Below, in pieces: positions 33,806-42,400 of a DNA stretch of 64,000 bases. The stretch spans positions 16,740-80,739 of the forward strand of contig CAZWBQ010000007.1 of NCBI GenBank assembly GCA_964632545.1. The letters are read 5' to 3'. The notes beneath the pieces were generated by a model that was not told the DNA's origin, made no database searches, and saw only the letters and a list, made by a program, of their open reading frames with translations. The first letter of the stretch is position 1; each line of letters starts with the position of its first letter. Origin of the DNA: UBA7398 sp964632545 (GTDB lineage Bacteria; Actinomycetota; Actinomycetes; Nanopelagicales; Nanopelagicaceae). Made by a program: the position numbers and the translations under genes.

Positions 33806-35565
33806 TGAAACTTGCTACAAATAAATTAATTGTTGTCATAGTAATAGCTCTTTTATCGCAATTATTAATTGTTACCGAACCATTGCATGCAGCAGATCCG
33901 CTACCGCGAAAAATTATTAGCGGTTGGATCCCTTACTATTCTGTAAAAAATTCTATCGCTTCAGTTGTGGTCAATCAGGATTTAATAAAAGAAGTTTCGC
34001 CATTTTGGTACACGCTAAAAGGCGAGAAAAATATTTTGGATTTGTATGCAGCAGCTAAATTAACTGATCCGATATCTATACCCCTTACAACACTTAAAAA
34101 CTTAAACATTGGAATTATTCCTACTATTACAGATGGCACAGATAAATTAGTATTGAGCAATCTATTAGCGAACCAAACATCAAGAGCAAATATTATTGCC
34201 ACAATTGCAAACCTAGTTAGGACAAACAATTTTGATGGGATCGATTTAGATTTCGAAAATTTTGCATTTCTGGATGGAAATTCGACTTGGGATACCACTA
34301 GGCCGCGGTGGCTATTGTTTGTCAAAGAATTATCGAGCGTATTACATGCAGAAAAGAAAATACTTTCAATAACTTCGCCAGTCGATTTTGATCCAGTTAC
34401 AAAACGTAAGGGTTACACCGTTTACGACTGGAAAAACATTGCGCCTTATATAGATCGATTACGAATAATGACTTATGACTATTCAACTTCAACAGTTGGC
34501 CCAATTGGTCCGTTGAATTGGGTTGAAGATGCCGTCAAGTATGCAACTTCTGTAATTCCAGCTTCTAAAGTTTTTCTAGGTGTTCCAGGATATGGTAGAG
34601 ATTGGGTGGTTAAGGTTGTAGGAACCTGTGCACCAGATGATGCAAAGGTAATTAATACCAAGATAAAAGCCGCTACTTTTGTGATGAGAGATGCAGTTTC
34701 ACTAGCAACCGGATATGGCGCAACTACGCAATATATGGAAAATGAAGGAGAAGTTACATTTACATACAATAAAACTTTTCCTGGATTTTTAGCCGATGGC
34801 ACACCCACTACATGCACTGCGACTCGGACCGCTTGGTATCAAGACTCTCGATCTTTTGTAGCCCGCGCTAACTTGGTTGCTAAATATCGCCTAGGTGGAA
34901 TTATGGCTTGGACTCTTGGCATGGAGGATGCTGCCACGATGCCAAGTGTGCGCGCATTTGCGCAAACAATTGCACCAGATCAAGTAGTTGCAACTTTAAA
35001 TTCCGATAAGAGCACGCAAGCATTTGGTGATCCGATTAGAGTTCAAATGCAATTCACACTTCCAGACAAACAACCAATTCCAAATTTACCGTTAAACATC
35101 GAAACAAAAAATAGCGATGGCACTTGGCGAAAAATTTATTCGGGGATTACATCATCAGATGGCACTCTGGCAATCTCAACATTACTAGGAGGAAATTCGA
35201 TACTTCATGCGACTTCAGAAAGTTCCTGGGAACGAAATGCAGGAGTATCTAAAGATTTGAATATAGAAATAATTAGGAAAATTTCAGTGATAACCCCAGC
35301 AACCGCATTGCATGGTCGAGAAATTGTTATCTCTGGTTTTATCCAGCCAAAAGAAGGTGGTGTAAAAATAATTTTAGAAAAATTAAATGGCAGCAGTTAC
35401 AAAGAAGTTGCGTTAAAAACTACGGTAATTACTGGCACGGATGGTCAATTTAAACTCACGTTGATTGAACCTAGCGATGGATTTGCAACATATCGATTAA
35501 TTAGCGCTGGAACTTCATTGAGCGCCTCTGGCATAAGTGAAAACTTCACCATTGCACTTAGATAG
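33805..35565 (+). CDS. secreted glycoside hydrolase family 18 protein
   Basis: 586 residues from ATG 33805, which follows DUF3039 and gives a clean signal peptide (charged start, hydrophobic core to about 25, cleavage near PLHA|AD). The GH18 signature DGIDLDFEN is intact with catalytic Glu151; MTYDYSTS and GVPGYGRDW, and the closing GGIMAWTLGMED, are typical of the catalytic barrel (about 35-400). The C-terminal 180 residues form probable Ig-like domains. The overall pattern resembles the YaaH/SleL group that cleaves amino-sugar polymers, so peptidoglycan or chitin oligomers are both plausible substrates. It has no cell-wall anchor motif. Confidence 0.88.
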   Translation: MKLATNKLIVVIVIALLSQLLIVTEPLHAADPLPRKIISGWIPYYSVKNSIASVVVNQDLIKEVSPFWYTLKGEKNILDLYAAAKLTDPISIPLTTLKNLNIGIIPTITDGTDKLVLSNLLANQTSRANIIATIANLVRTNNFDGIDLDFENFAFLDGNSTWDTTRPRWLLFVKELSSVLHAEKKILSITSPVDFDPVTKRKGYTVYDWKNIAPYIDRLRIMTYDYSTSTVGPIGPLNWVEDAVKYATSVIPASKVFLGVPGYGRDWVVKVVGTCAPDDAKVINTKIKAATFVMRDAVSLATGYGATTQYMENEGEVTFTYNKTFPGFLADGTPTTCTATRTAWYQDSRSFVARANLVAKYRLGGIMAWTLGMEDAATMPSVRAFAQTIAPDQVVATLNSDKSTQAFGDPIRVQMQFTLPDKQPIPNLPLNIETKNSDGTWRKIYSGITSSDGTLAISTLLGGNSILHATSESSWERNAGVSKDLNIEIIRKISVITPATALHGREIVISGFIQPKEGGVKIILEKLNGSSYKEVALKTTVITGTDGQFKLTLIEPSDGFATYRLISAGTSLSASGISENFTIALR

Positions 35566-35580
35566 CGAGATAATAAGGAA

Positions 35581-35865
35581 ATGGGAACGCTAACCGAGGA
35601 AGAGATCAAAAGTGATCTACGCCCTGATCGACCTTGGGTAACCGTAGTTTGGGATGACCCAGTCAACTTAATGAGTTACGTAACGCATGTGTTTATTCTG
35701 CTCTTCGGTTATTCTAAAGAAAAAGCTACTGAGCTAATGATGAAAGTTCACGTCGAAGGAAAAGCAGTCGTAAGTTCTGGAACCCGCGAAGAGATGGAGT
35801 TAGATGTGCAACGGCTGCATGAATACGGACTTTGGGCTACTTTGCAACGCGACGATGAAATCTAA
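35581..35865 (+). CDS. clpS: ATP-dependent Clp protease adaptor ClpS
   Basis: Delivers N-degron substrates to the ClpAP/ClpCP protease. The core is intact: VVWDDPVNLMSYVTHVFILLFGYSKEKA and the MKVHVEGKAVVSSG loop that lines the N-degron pocket. Length is 94. AAGG lies just upstream of the ATG. Its stop abuts the DUF2017 gene, a pairing conserved in actinobacteria. Confidence 0.95.
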   Translation: MGTLTEEEIKSDLRPDRPWVTVVWDDPVNLMSYVTHVFILLFGYSKEKATELMMKVHVEGKAVVSSGTREEMELDVQRLHEYGLWATLQRDDEI

Positions 35866-36474
35866 TTGATGTCAGGATTCTTACGAAGTGGCGATGAAAA
35901 AATCGCCATAACATTTTCATCACAAGAAGCGCATGTCTTAATAAACCTCACTGAACAAATAATCGAACTGCTGAGTGAAGAGGATGGCGGCACTCATTTA
36001 TCAGAAAGCCATTCTGTTGATGAATTGATGCGAATGGTAGGTATATCAACAAATGATGCGCCACCTATCGATCCGGTTTTACTACGTCTTTTGCCGGATG
36101 CATATGGAGATAACGAAAAATCAGCCGAATTTCGACGTTATACCGAACATGGGTTGCGCGAAAAAAAACGTGCAAATGCGGTGATGATTCGAGAAGCGCT
36201 GCTGCCACAAGATGAAGATTGGGATAATGATTCGCCACTTGATGTTGCACATATAACTTGTGTAATAGAAAGCGAAGCGGCGATGGCATGGTTAAGCGGT
36301 ATGAACGATATTCGATTAGCGCTTGCGGTTCGATTAGATATTGGAAAGGATCGAGATGGTAAACCTCAACATGAGAAATATGAATTAATGACGGAGAGCG
36401 ATCCGATGAAAGCGGTTTACGCGGTTTATTCATGGCTAGGTTGGTTGCAAGAAAGTCTTTTAAATCTACTTTGA
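35866..36474 (+). CDS. DUF2017 family protein
   Basis: 202 residues, unknown function, almost always beside clpS in actinobacteria, which suggests a role in Clp-dependent proteolysis (inference). Mostly helical, with an acidic LLSEEDGG region near residue 40 and a conserved C-terminal VYSWLGWLQESLL. It begins at TTG 35866 directly after the clpS stop, or at ATG 35869. A terminator hairpin follows 16 bases after its stop. Confidence 0.88.
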   Translation: MMSGFLRSGDEKIAITFSSQEAHVLINLTEQIIELLSEEDGGTHLSESHSVDELMRMVGISTNDAPPIDPVLLRLLPDAYGDNEKSAEFRRYTEHGLREKKRANAVMIREALLPQDEDWDNDSPLDVAHITCVIESEAAMAWLSGMNDIRLALAVRLDIGKDRDGKPQHEKYELMTESDPMKAVYAVYSWLGWLQESLLNLL

Positions 36475-36490
36475 AATTCATTTAAAATAA

Positions 36491-36523
36491 AAAAGGCCGA
36501 ACCATTTCTGGTTCGGCCTTTTT
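36491..36523. terminator. bidirectional terminator between DUF2017 and actinorhodopsin
   Basis: AAAAGGCCGAACC, a six-base loop and GGTTCGGCCTTTT followed by T. The A-run and T-run on each side make it a Rho-independent terminator for both convergent genes. Confidence 0.93.
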
Positions 36524-36533
36524 AACTAGTTAA

Positions 36534-37289
36534 CTAGTGATCTTCTTTCATGCCTTCAGCAGCTGATTTCATGCGTGCGATCTTGTAAATTGTTAGACCA
36601 AATACGCATTTAGCTAATACGTCGGCAACTGTGTAACCAATCTGTCGATACATAAATGCATCAGTTCCTTCTATTCCTAAAATTGGGAATAGGTAGGAGA
36701 TTGGGTATACGCCCCAAGTTGCGATAAGCAACAGTCGCAAGCGACCAACAGTTGCTGCTACGCCTTCAGGTTGACGTTCCAAAGATTTTCCAAGTTCAAC
36801 GAATAGAACATAGAGAATGTAAAGGAACGGAATAGTGGAGAGAACTCCCCAAAGAATTTTAGTTCCATTTTCGGTTGCAATTTCACCAGGATAGCCAAGG
36901 GCAATCATGGCGGTTGCAGCTGGCACAAGTCGACCGATTAGTGACGATGCTGCAGCTTTGGCAAGTGCAAGTACGGCTACAACTTCAACTAGAAGAAGTG
37001 GCACTGTCAAAACCCAGTCAACGTAGCGGTAAGCCTCGTTGAATGTACCTTGAGCATTTCCAACTTTTACCATTCCTGCGGCACTTGAATCTACAAAAGA
37101 ATTGAAGATTCGGAAGTAGTGGTATCCAGCGATGAAAGTAACCATCGATGACAGTACGAGTGCATTGCGATACTTAGGAAGTACTCGAGCCTGTGATACG
37201 AGTGTGTACACAGTGCAAGCGAGCATTGCAATTAATCCAAAGGAGAACATGTTATATAACGTGCTCCATTGTGTTGATGTAAGTTGCAT
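36534..37289 (-). CDS. actR: actinorhodopsin, light-driven proton pump
   Basis: A seven-helix microbial rhodopsin of 251 residues. Lys227 (VLAKCVFG) is the retinal Schiff-base lysine. Helix C reads RYVDWVLTVPLLLVEV, giving acceptor Asp91, Thr95 and donor Glu102: the DTE set of proton pumps. The position equal to the proteorhodopsin tuning residue is Leu99, predicting green absorption, and His57 (GYHYFR) matches the His that pairs with the acceptor. The start is set at ATG 37289, with GGAGG nine bases upstream; an in-frame ATG at 37361 would add a basic, non-membrane 24-residue tail. No retinal synthesis gene lies nearby. It stands alone between two terminator/promoter regions. Confidence 0.97.
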   Translation of the reverse strand: MQLTSTQWSTLYNMFSFGLIAMLACTVYTLVSQARVLPKYRNALVLSSMVTFIAGYHYFRIFNSFVDSSAAGMVKVGNAQGTFNEAYRYVDWVLTVPLLLVEVVAVLALAKAAASSLIGRLVPAATAMIALGYPGEIATENGTKILWGVLSTIPFLYILYVLFVELGKSLERQPEGVAATVGRLRLLLIATWGVYPISYLFPILGIEGTDAFMYRQIGYTVADVLAKCVFGLTIYKIARMKSAAEGMKEDH

Positions 37290-37319
37290 TCTTGATAGCC
37301 TCCATGGGGCGCTATGTTT

Positions 37320-37339
37320 CCGAACTCGGGCGAGGTCGG
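37320..37339 (-). other. hairpin in the leader of the actinorhodopsin mRNA
   Basis: CCGACCTCGCCCGAGTTCGG on the minus strand folds into a stem of two four-pair blocks with one mismatch and a very short loop, 30 bases before the start codon and just upstream of the GGAGG site. Confidence 0.45.
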
Positions 37340-37400
37340 CCCTTAATCTTCGTAGACCCATATGTAGTCTGCGATGAAAAAGGTTGGTTAAATGCTCCCT

Positions 37401-37431
37401 TATATAGGCTAAATTGCAAGGTGAAACTCAA
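37401..37431 (-). promoter_or_regulatory. candidate actinorhodopsin promoter (TTGAGT / TATATA)
   Basis: On the minus strand TTGAGT and TATATA are spaced 19 bases apart; TAGCCT within the spacer is an alternative -10. Either would give a leader of about 100 bases with a ribosome site, unlike the leaderless genes around it. Confidence 0.4.
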
Positions 37432-37500
37432 TTACGAACCTTGAAAGCCAACTCAGATTTATAACTATTTCATAACAAATTGAAAAATTAATAGAAAAGG

Positions 37501-37506
37501 TAGGCT
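37501..37506 (+). promoter_or_regulatory. -10 box TAGGCT of murI (leaderless-type promoter)
   Basis: TAGGCT, six bases (ACGCAC), then GTG at 37513. Nearly identical to the aroA promoter (TAGGCT-TAGCAC-ATG). Confidence 0.58.
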
Positions 37507-37512
37507 ACGCAC

Positions 37513-38310
37513 GTGCCTAATTCAGATGCCCCGATTGGAATTTTCGATTCCGGGGTAGGGGGTTTGACCGTAGCCCGTGCAGTTATAGACCAGTTGCCGA
37601 ATGAATCAATCCTCTATGTTGGCGATACTGCCAGAACTCCATATGGACCAAGGCCGTTAGCTGAAGTTAGAACATTCGCTTTAGAAATCATGGATCAACT
37701 GGTGGCTGCCGGTGTTAAAGCAATTGTGATCGCATGTAACACTGCAAGCGCGGCGATGTTACGCGATGCACGGGAACGCTATTCAATTCCAGTTATTGAA
37801 GTGATTCAGCCTGCAGTACGTCGCGCTGTCTCGGCTTCTCGCACCGGGAAAGTTGGCGTAATTGGAACTCAGACCACGATCGAATCAAAAGCTTATGCAG
37901 ATGCATTTGCAGCTGCCCCGCAACTTTCCATTACTTCAATTCCTTGCCCGCTATTTGTGGAATTTGTGGAACGCGGTGAAACATCTGGGAGAGCAATTAC
38001 AGATATTGCGACGAAATATTTAACTCCATTAGTTAAAGCCGATGTTGATACTTTAGTTTTAGGTTGTACCCATTACCCATTGTTAACTGGCGTTATTTCA
38101 TATGTAATGGGTAATAACGTTACATTAGTATCTAGCGCAGAAGAGACTGCAAAAGATTTATATCGAGTCTTAGCTGAAAAAAATTTAATGAGGGCCACTG
38201 CAAGCAAGCCTGAGTATCAATTTATCGCAACCGGAAACGCCGAAAATTTTGCAACGCTCGCCCGTCGTTTTCTTGGGCCAGAAGTTGTAAATGTAAGAAG
38301 CAAGATTTAA
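37513..38310 (+). CDS. murI: glutamate racemase
   Basis: Provides D-glutamate for peptidoglycan. Both catalytic cysteines are present: Cys75 in IACNTAS and Cys185 in LGCTHYPLL; the N-terminal IGIFDSGVGGLTV is diagnostic. Length is 265. GTG start without a Shine-Dalgarno site. It leads murI-rph-rdgB, an order common in actinobacteria. Confidence 0.96.
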   Translation: MPNSDAPIGIFDSGVGGLTVARAVIDQLPNESILYVGDTARTPYGPRPLAEVRTFALEIMDQLVAAGVKAIVIACNTASAAMLRDARERYSIPVIEVIQPAVRRAVSASRTGKVGVIGTQTTIESKAYADAFAAAPQLSITSIPCPLFVEFVERGETSGRAITDIATKYLTPLVKADVDTLVLGCTHYPLLTGVISYVMGNNVTLVSSAEETAKDLYRVLAEKNLMRATASKPEYQFIATGNAENFATLARRFLGPEVVNVRSKI

Positions 38311-38327
38311 AAACTAAGGGAGTAACA

Positions 38328-39077
38328 TTGAATTCAAATATTTCACGAATTGGTATTGAACGTGTCGATGGTCGCAAACCGGATCAATTACGGAAAATTA
38401 AATTTACGCGCGGTTGGTTAGATCACGCTGAAGGTTCGGTTTTAGTTGAATTCGGTAACACTAGAGTTCTCTGCGCTGCTTCCTTCACTCCGGGGGTGCC
38501 AAGATGGTTAGTTGGAAAAGGTAAAGGTTGGGTTACATCTGAATACTCAATGTTGCCGCGGGCAACTCATTCCCGCTCCGACCGTGAAAGCGTAAAAGGT
38601 AAATTAGGTGGACGCACTCAAGAAATTTCCCGATTAATCGGACGTTCGCTGCGCGCGGTAGTAGATATGCAAGCGCTAGGTGAGAACACCATTGTTTTGG
38701 ATTGCGATGTATTGCAAGCAGATGGTGGAACTCGAACTGCTGCAATTACTGGCGCATATGTTGCCTTAGCTGATGCAATTTCTTGGGCCAAAGAAAAAGG
38801 TCATGTACCGCTAAATTCACAACCACTAAAAGGTTCAGTTGCCGCTGTAAGCGTTGGCGTTATTAATGGAACTCCAATGTTAGATCTTTGTTATGACGAA
38901 GATGTAACAGCAGAGACTGATATGAACGTTGTATGTATGGGGGATGGCACATTTATTGAAGTTCAAGGCACTGCAGAAGGCGCTCCGTTTAATCGCGCAC
39001 AATTGGATAAGTTATTAGATCTTGCAGTTGCAGGTTGCGGCACGCTAACCCAAATGCAGATGGATGCGCTGAAGTAA
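38328..39077 (+). CDS. rph: ribonuclease PH
   Basis: Phosphate-dependent 3'-to-5' trimming of tRNA precursors. Conserved segments are GSVLVEFGNTRVLCAAS, the GWVTSEYSMLPRATHSR loop with GRTQEISRLIGRSLRAV, and LDLCYDEDVTAETDMNVV. Length is 249. Starts at TTG 38328 with AAGGGAG upstream. Confidence 0.96.
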   Translation: MNSNISRIGIERVDGRKPDQLRKIKFTRGWLDHAEGSVLVEFGNTRVLCAASFTPGVPRWLVGKGKGWVTSEYSMLPRATHSRSDRESVKGKLGGRTQEISRLIGRSLRAVVDMQALGENTIVLDCDVLQADGGTRTAAITGAYVALADAISWAKEKGHVPLNSQPLKGSVAAVSVGVINGTPMLDLCYDEDVTAETDMNVVCMGDGTFIEVQGTAEGAPFNRAQLDKLLDLAVAGCGTLTQMQMDALK

Positions 39078-39677
39078 TTGAAATTAGTTATTGCATCGCG
39101 CAATAAAGGCAAGATTGAAGAGCTTGCGCGAATTCTTGCAATTGTTGCGCCAACCGTAGAATTAATTGGTAGTGACCAATTTCCAGAGTTATCAGATGTC
39201 GAAGAAACCGGCGATACTTTTGAAGCGAACGCGTTATTGAAGGCGCGCACGATTTGTCGCGAAACCGGACTCCCAGCAATAGCGGATGACAGCGGACTAT
39301 GCGTTGATGCCTTAAATGGTGCGCCAGGGATTTATTCAGCACGTTGGTCCGGTGTGCATGGCGATGATCGGGCAAACCTTGAAAAAGTTTTAGCGCAAAT
39401 GAAAGATGTAGAGCATAAGAATCGCGGAGCTGCATTTAAATGTGTAGTTGCATTGGTATTGCCGAACGGTCAAGAAGCTACTCGGGAAGGTGAAATTCGA
39501 GGTGAAATTCGTAGGGCTCCAGAAGGTAGTGGTGGATTTGGGTATGACCCAATATTTCAACCAACTGGATTTCAGGTAACAATGGCGGAATTATCTGCAG
39601 TTGCGAAGGATGAAATCAGCCATCGTGGGAAATCACTACGAGCAATCGCCCCTGAAGTAGCCCGGTTATTGACTTGA
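39078..39677 (+). CDS. rdgB: XTP/dITP diphosphatase (RdgB/HAM1 family)
   Basis: Removes non-canonical purine triphosphates. Begins KLVIASRNKGKIEEL; SDVEETGDTFEANALLKA and the IADDSGLCVDALNGAPGIYSARWSG core are complete, as is GGFGYDPIF. Length is 199. The TTG start directly follows the rph stop (TAATTG), so it relies on translational coupling. Confidence 0.95.
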   Translation: MKLVIASRNKGKIEELARILAIVAPTVELIGSDQFPELSDVEETGDTFEANALLKARTICRETGLPAIADDSGLCVDALNGAPGIYSARWSGVHGDDRANLEKVLAQMKDVEHKNRGAAFKCVVALVLPNGQEATREGEIRGEIRRAPEGSGGFGYDPIFQPTGFQVTMAELSAVAKDEISHRGKSLRAIAPEVARLLT

Positions 39678-39705
39678 TTTCGCTGGCATAAGTAATGCCC
39701 TGCGG

Positions 39706-39711
39706 TATCCT
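39706..39711 (+). promoter_or_regulatory. candidate -10 box TATCCT before the lysine-rich membrane protein
   Basis: TATCCT about 60 bases before the GTG at 39772, in the 94-base gap after rdgB. No -35 at a normal spacing was found. A GGGAG ribosome site precedes the start. Confidence 0.3.
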
Positions 39712-39771
39712 TTAGCCATAAATCAACGACTACCTGCGTTGATTACTCGAAACGAATTCAGGGAGTAAATA

Positions 39772-40548
39772 GTGGCCGCAAAGAAGAAGGCAGCAAAGAA
39801 AGCTCCAGCTAAAAAAGCTGCAAAGCGTCCGGCGAAAAAATCGTCCGCAAAAAAATCTTCAGCTAAGAAGGCTGTGAAGCGTCCAGCTAAGAAAGCTGCG
39901 AAGAAAGCAGTTAAGAAGTCAGCAAAGAAAACCACAAAAAGAGTTGCAAAGAAATCCGCTAAACGTGGTTCCGATGCTGCAAAAATTGTTATTCCACCAG
40001 TTCCAAGTCGCTCATCGTCACCAACAGTTGTTTCAACAACGCCAAAAGCATCGACAACTTCTGCAGCTAAGGCTGCACCTGCAGCTCCAGCAAAAAAGAG
40101 TTCAAGTCGCGTAACACTTTTGGTACTTCTTGGAATTTTGATTCTTGGTTTAATAGTTTCGAATCGAAATAAGTCTTCTGACGATGCTGCACCAACTCCA
40201 ACCGAATCAGCAACAATTTCGGAATCACCAACCCCAGAAGCATCTGCATCAGCGCTCGCTGCTCACGAAGCGCCACTCGGATTCGTTGCAATTACTAATG
40301 CATCAGGTGGCGTAACACTTCGCTGGAAGACGCCAGCTGCTGCTGAAGGAATTACTGGATATAACATTTCAGTTTCCTATAATGCTAAAGATTTCACGTT
40401 GGTTTCAACTGTTCCAGCAAATCAGTTAAACCTTGATGTCGCTAAAACTGGCGATCAAGGTGGAACACAATTTTTAATCCAAACTGTTTATTCAGATGGC
40501 CAAACAGTTGACGGTAAGAAGTTCTCGTTAGCAGGCAAGTACGCATAA
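39772..40548 (+). CDS. membrane protein with histone-H1-like Lys/Ala tail and fibronectin-like domain
   Basis: 258 residues in three parts. Residues 1-65 are almost only Lys, Ala, Ser and Pro in AAKK/PAKK repeats, like the DNA-binding tail of histone H1-like proteins and mycobacterial HupB. After a Ser/Thr/Pro linker, a single membrane helix lies at about 114-130 (TLLVLLGILILGLIVS). A second Ser/Pro/Thr linker leads to a beta-rich domain (about 165-258; GGVTLRWKTPAAAEGITGYNISVS) that looks like fibronectin type III. By charge the basic tail is cytoplasmic and the last domain is outside. Function unknown; a membrane tether for the nucleoid or other polyanion is a hypothesis. GTG start with GGGAG upstream; a strong terminator follows. 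Confidence 0.75.
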   Translation: MAAKKKAAKKAPAKKAAKRPAKKSSAKKSSAKKAVKRPAKKAAKKAVKKSAKKTTKRVAKKSAKRGSDAAKIVIPPVPSRSSSPTVVSTTPKASTTSAAKAAPAAPAKKSSSRVTLLVLLGILILGLIVSNRNKSSDDAAPTPTESATISESPTPEASASALAAHEAPLGFVAITNASGGVTLRWKTPAAAEGITGYNISVSYNAKDFTLVSTVPANQLNLDVAKTGDQGGTQFLIQTVYSDGQTVDGKKFSLAGKYA

Positions 40549-40558
40549 CTAGTTATTT

Positions 40559-40592
40559 AAAAGCCCTCCTAAACTTTAGGAGGGCTTTTTTA
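40559..40592. terminator. bidirectional terminator
   Basis: AAGCCCTCCT, loop AAACTTT, AGGAGGGCTT, then a T-run; an A-run precedes the stem. Serves the lysine-rich membrane protein and the convergent acyltransferase. Confidence 0.93.
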
Positions 40593-40593
40593 T

Positions 40594-42372
40594 TTAATTT
40601 AATTTCTCCAAAATTGCTGAAACATAGGCGTTCGCGCCTAACGGATTTAAATGTACGCCATCGGTTGCAAAGAATTCTGGATGATTTTTGGAGATATCTT
40701 CCCAATCGATCAAAGTGGTATTTGGATATCTCGGTAAAACGGCACGAACAATTTCATTATTTTTAGATCGCCAAGGTCGTGGGACGGCAGTATTTATCAC
40801 AATTATTTTTGGTTGGTTTTTAACGATTTCCATTAGCTCTACAAAAGTAGCTTCGGAAATCTGGTTATTGTTTCCAACATCAAAAATAACAATTGAATTT
40901 GGAGCATGGATTTGATCATTTGCAGTAACTTGGATCAGTTCAGGAAGTTGCCGACCCACTCGTGCATTGATTAATTCGATGTGATGATATTTTTCGAGTG
41001 CGCTTCTAATTCCAAGAATTACCGAATCACCAGTAACCCATAATCCCGGCTCAGTTGTTGGCGCAGTGGGAGCTTGGTTTATTTCTGAAAGTGCTTGCGC
41101 TCTTTTTGTTTCCTTAATGGCGCGAGCATCCGCAACCGAAAGTGCGTTTAATGAAATAGCAGTTGCTGCAGCAAAAATTGAAATGGAAGTAATTAGAACT
41201 GTTAAGCGTTGACGTAAACGAACATCCGGTGTGCGATATTTCATACCGCGGAACCAAAGTTCAACATTTCCACGACGCACTGGAATTTCAATCCAGCGAA
41301 GTGAAATATCGGCTAGCGCAAAAACAATTAGAATTCGGAGTGTATAAAGCGCCCATGGTTTACCAGCGAGATCGATAGATGGGCGAGTTACTTGAAAAAT
41401 TACCCAGTGCCAAAGATAAATTCCATAAGAACGTTCGCCAATCCATAGGAACGGTCGATAACTTAAAATTGGCGCGAATCTTGATGCGGGATGAACTACC
41501 GACATCAAGGTGGCGCAGCCAAATAACCCGGCAAGTGGGAAAGCTAATTTGTAAAGAGTAGGGTCACTTTCATTAATGAAGAGAAATGTTGAGAGCAAGC
41601 CTAAAAAGCCAACTACGCCGACGCCATCAACAAAATCTTGCGCTCGTTTTGAAATTACTTTACTTAAGTTCTGTGGGATCCAACTTACTGCAAGCGCTGA
41701 GCCTAAAAATAGTCCAAGGCTATGGGTATCAGTTCCAAAATAAACATGGCTAACGCTGCCTTGGGATTGATTATCAATCTTTAAGGAGTAGAGAAAAAGT
41801 GCAACACCAGAAGCTCCAGCAGCAATCAAAGAAACAATTGGAATGTTCTTCTTGCCAAAGTATTTCAATATAAATAACAGCACTAAGGGCCAGATTAAAT
41901 AGAATTGTGCTTCCACACCAAGCGACCAGGTATGTTGCAATAGCGGTGGTCTACCAATGCTTTCAAAATAATCCTGTTCTCTAGAAACTAAAGACCAGTT
42001 CATCGAGCCAGTAAATACATATGGCAAATCACTTAAAAATCTGCGAACAGTTTCAGGTGCCCAAACTCCAATGAACATTGCGGTGATAGTCACCATAAAA
42101 ACCAAAGCCGGAACTAACCTGCGCAACCGATTGAAATAAAAAGCACGTAAATCTAACGCGCTAGAACGATCAATTGAATCTAAAATTAGCCTGGTAATAA
42201 CATAACCCGAAATTACAAAAAATAAGTCAACGCCTAAGAAACCACCGGGGATCCAAGAAATTCCTAAGTGATAAAGTAAAACTGCGATAACTGCTACTGC
42301 GCGCAAACCATCAATTGGAGCTATATATAACGGTTCATTGCGCGGCTTCAATTCAGAATTTTTATTAGTCAT
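40594..42372 (-). CDS. membrane acyltransferase (AT3) with C-terminal SGNH domain
   Basis: 592 residues. The N-terminal 380 form an acyltransferase-3 membrane domain with about ten helices: IDGLRAVAVIAVLLYHLG, GGFLGVDLFFVISGYVITRLI, and R-x10-LVPAL. The catalytic His is in LLYHLG. The C-terminal 170 residues are an SGNH hydrolase-like domain with WVTGDSVILG (block I) and FFATDGVHLNPLGANAY (block V, Asp-x-x-His). This is the OafA/OatA-type layout that O-acetylates cell-surface polysaccharide or peptidoglycan; the acceptor is not known here. About 28 bases separate it from the coiled-coil gene upstream. Confidence 0.92.
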   Translation of the reverse strand: MTNKNSELKPRNEPLYIAPIDGLRAVAVIAVLLYHLGISWIPGGFLGVDLFFVISGYVITRLILDSIDRSSALDLRAFYFNRLRRLVPALVFMVTITAMFIGVWAPETVRRFLSDLPYVFTGSMNWSLVSREQDYFESIGRPPLLQHTWSLGVEAQFYLIWPLVLLFILKYFGKKNIPIVSLIAAGASGVALFLYSLKIDNQSQGSVSHVYFGTDTHSLGLFLGSALAVSWIPQNLSKVISKRAQDFVDGVGVVGFLGLLSTFLFINESDPTLYKLAFPLAGLFGCATLMSVVHPASRFAPILSYRPFLWIGERSYGIYLWHWVIFQVTRPSIDLAGKPWALYTLRILIVFALADISLRWIEIPVRRGNVELWFRGMKYRTPDVRLRQRLTVLITSISIFAAATAISLNALSVADARAIKETKRAQALSEINQAPTAPTTEPGLWVTGDSVILGIRSALEKYHHIELINARVGRQLPELIQVTANDQIHAPNSIVIFDVGNNNQISEATFVELMEIVKNQPKIIVINTAVPRPWRSKNNEIVRAVLPRYPNTTLIDWEDISKNHPEFFATDGVHLNPLGANAYVSAILEKLN

Positions 42373-42400
42373 TTGAGTTTTCTAATTATTGCGGTGTTAG

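Noticed and set aside
37290..37361. Actinorhodopsin N-terminal extension MGLRRLRADLARVRK
   Set aside because: Arg-rich, no signal or membrane character, and the strong GGAGG site lies before the later ATG at 37289; more likely untranslated leader.
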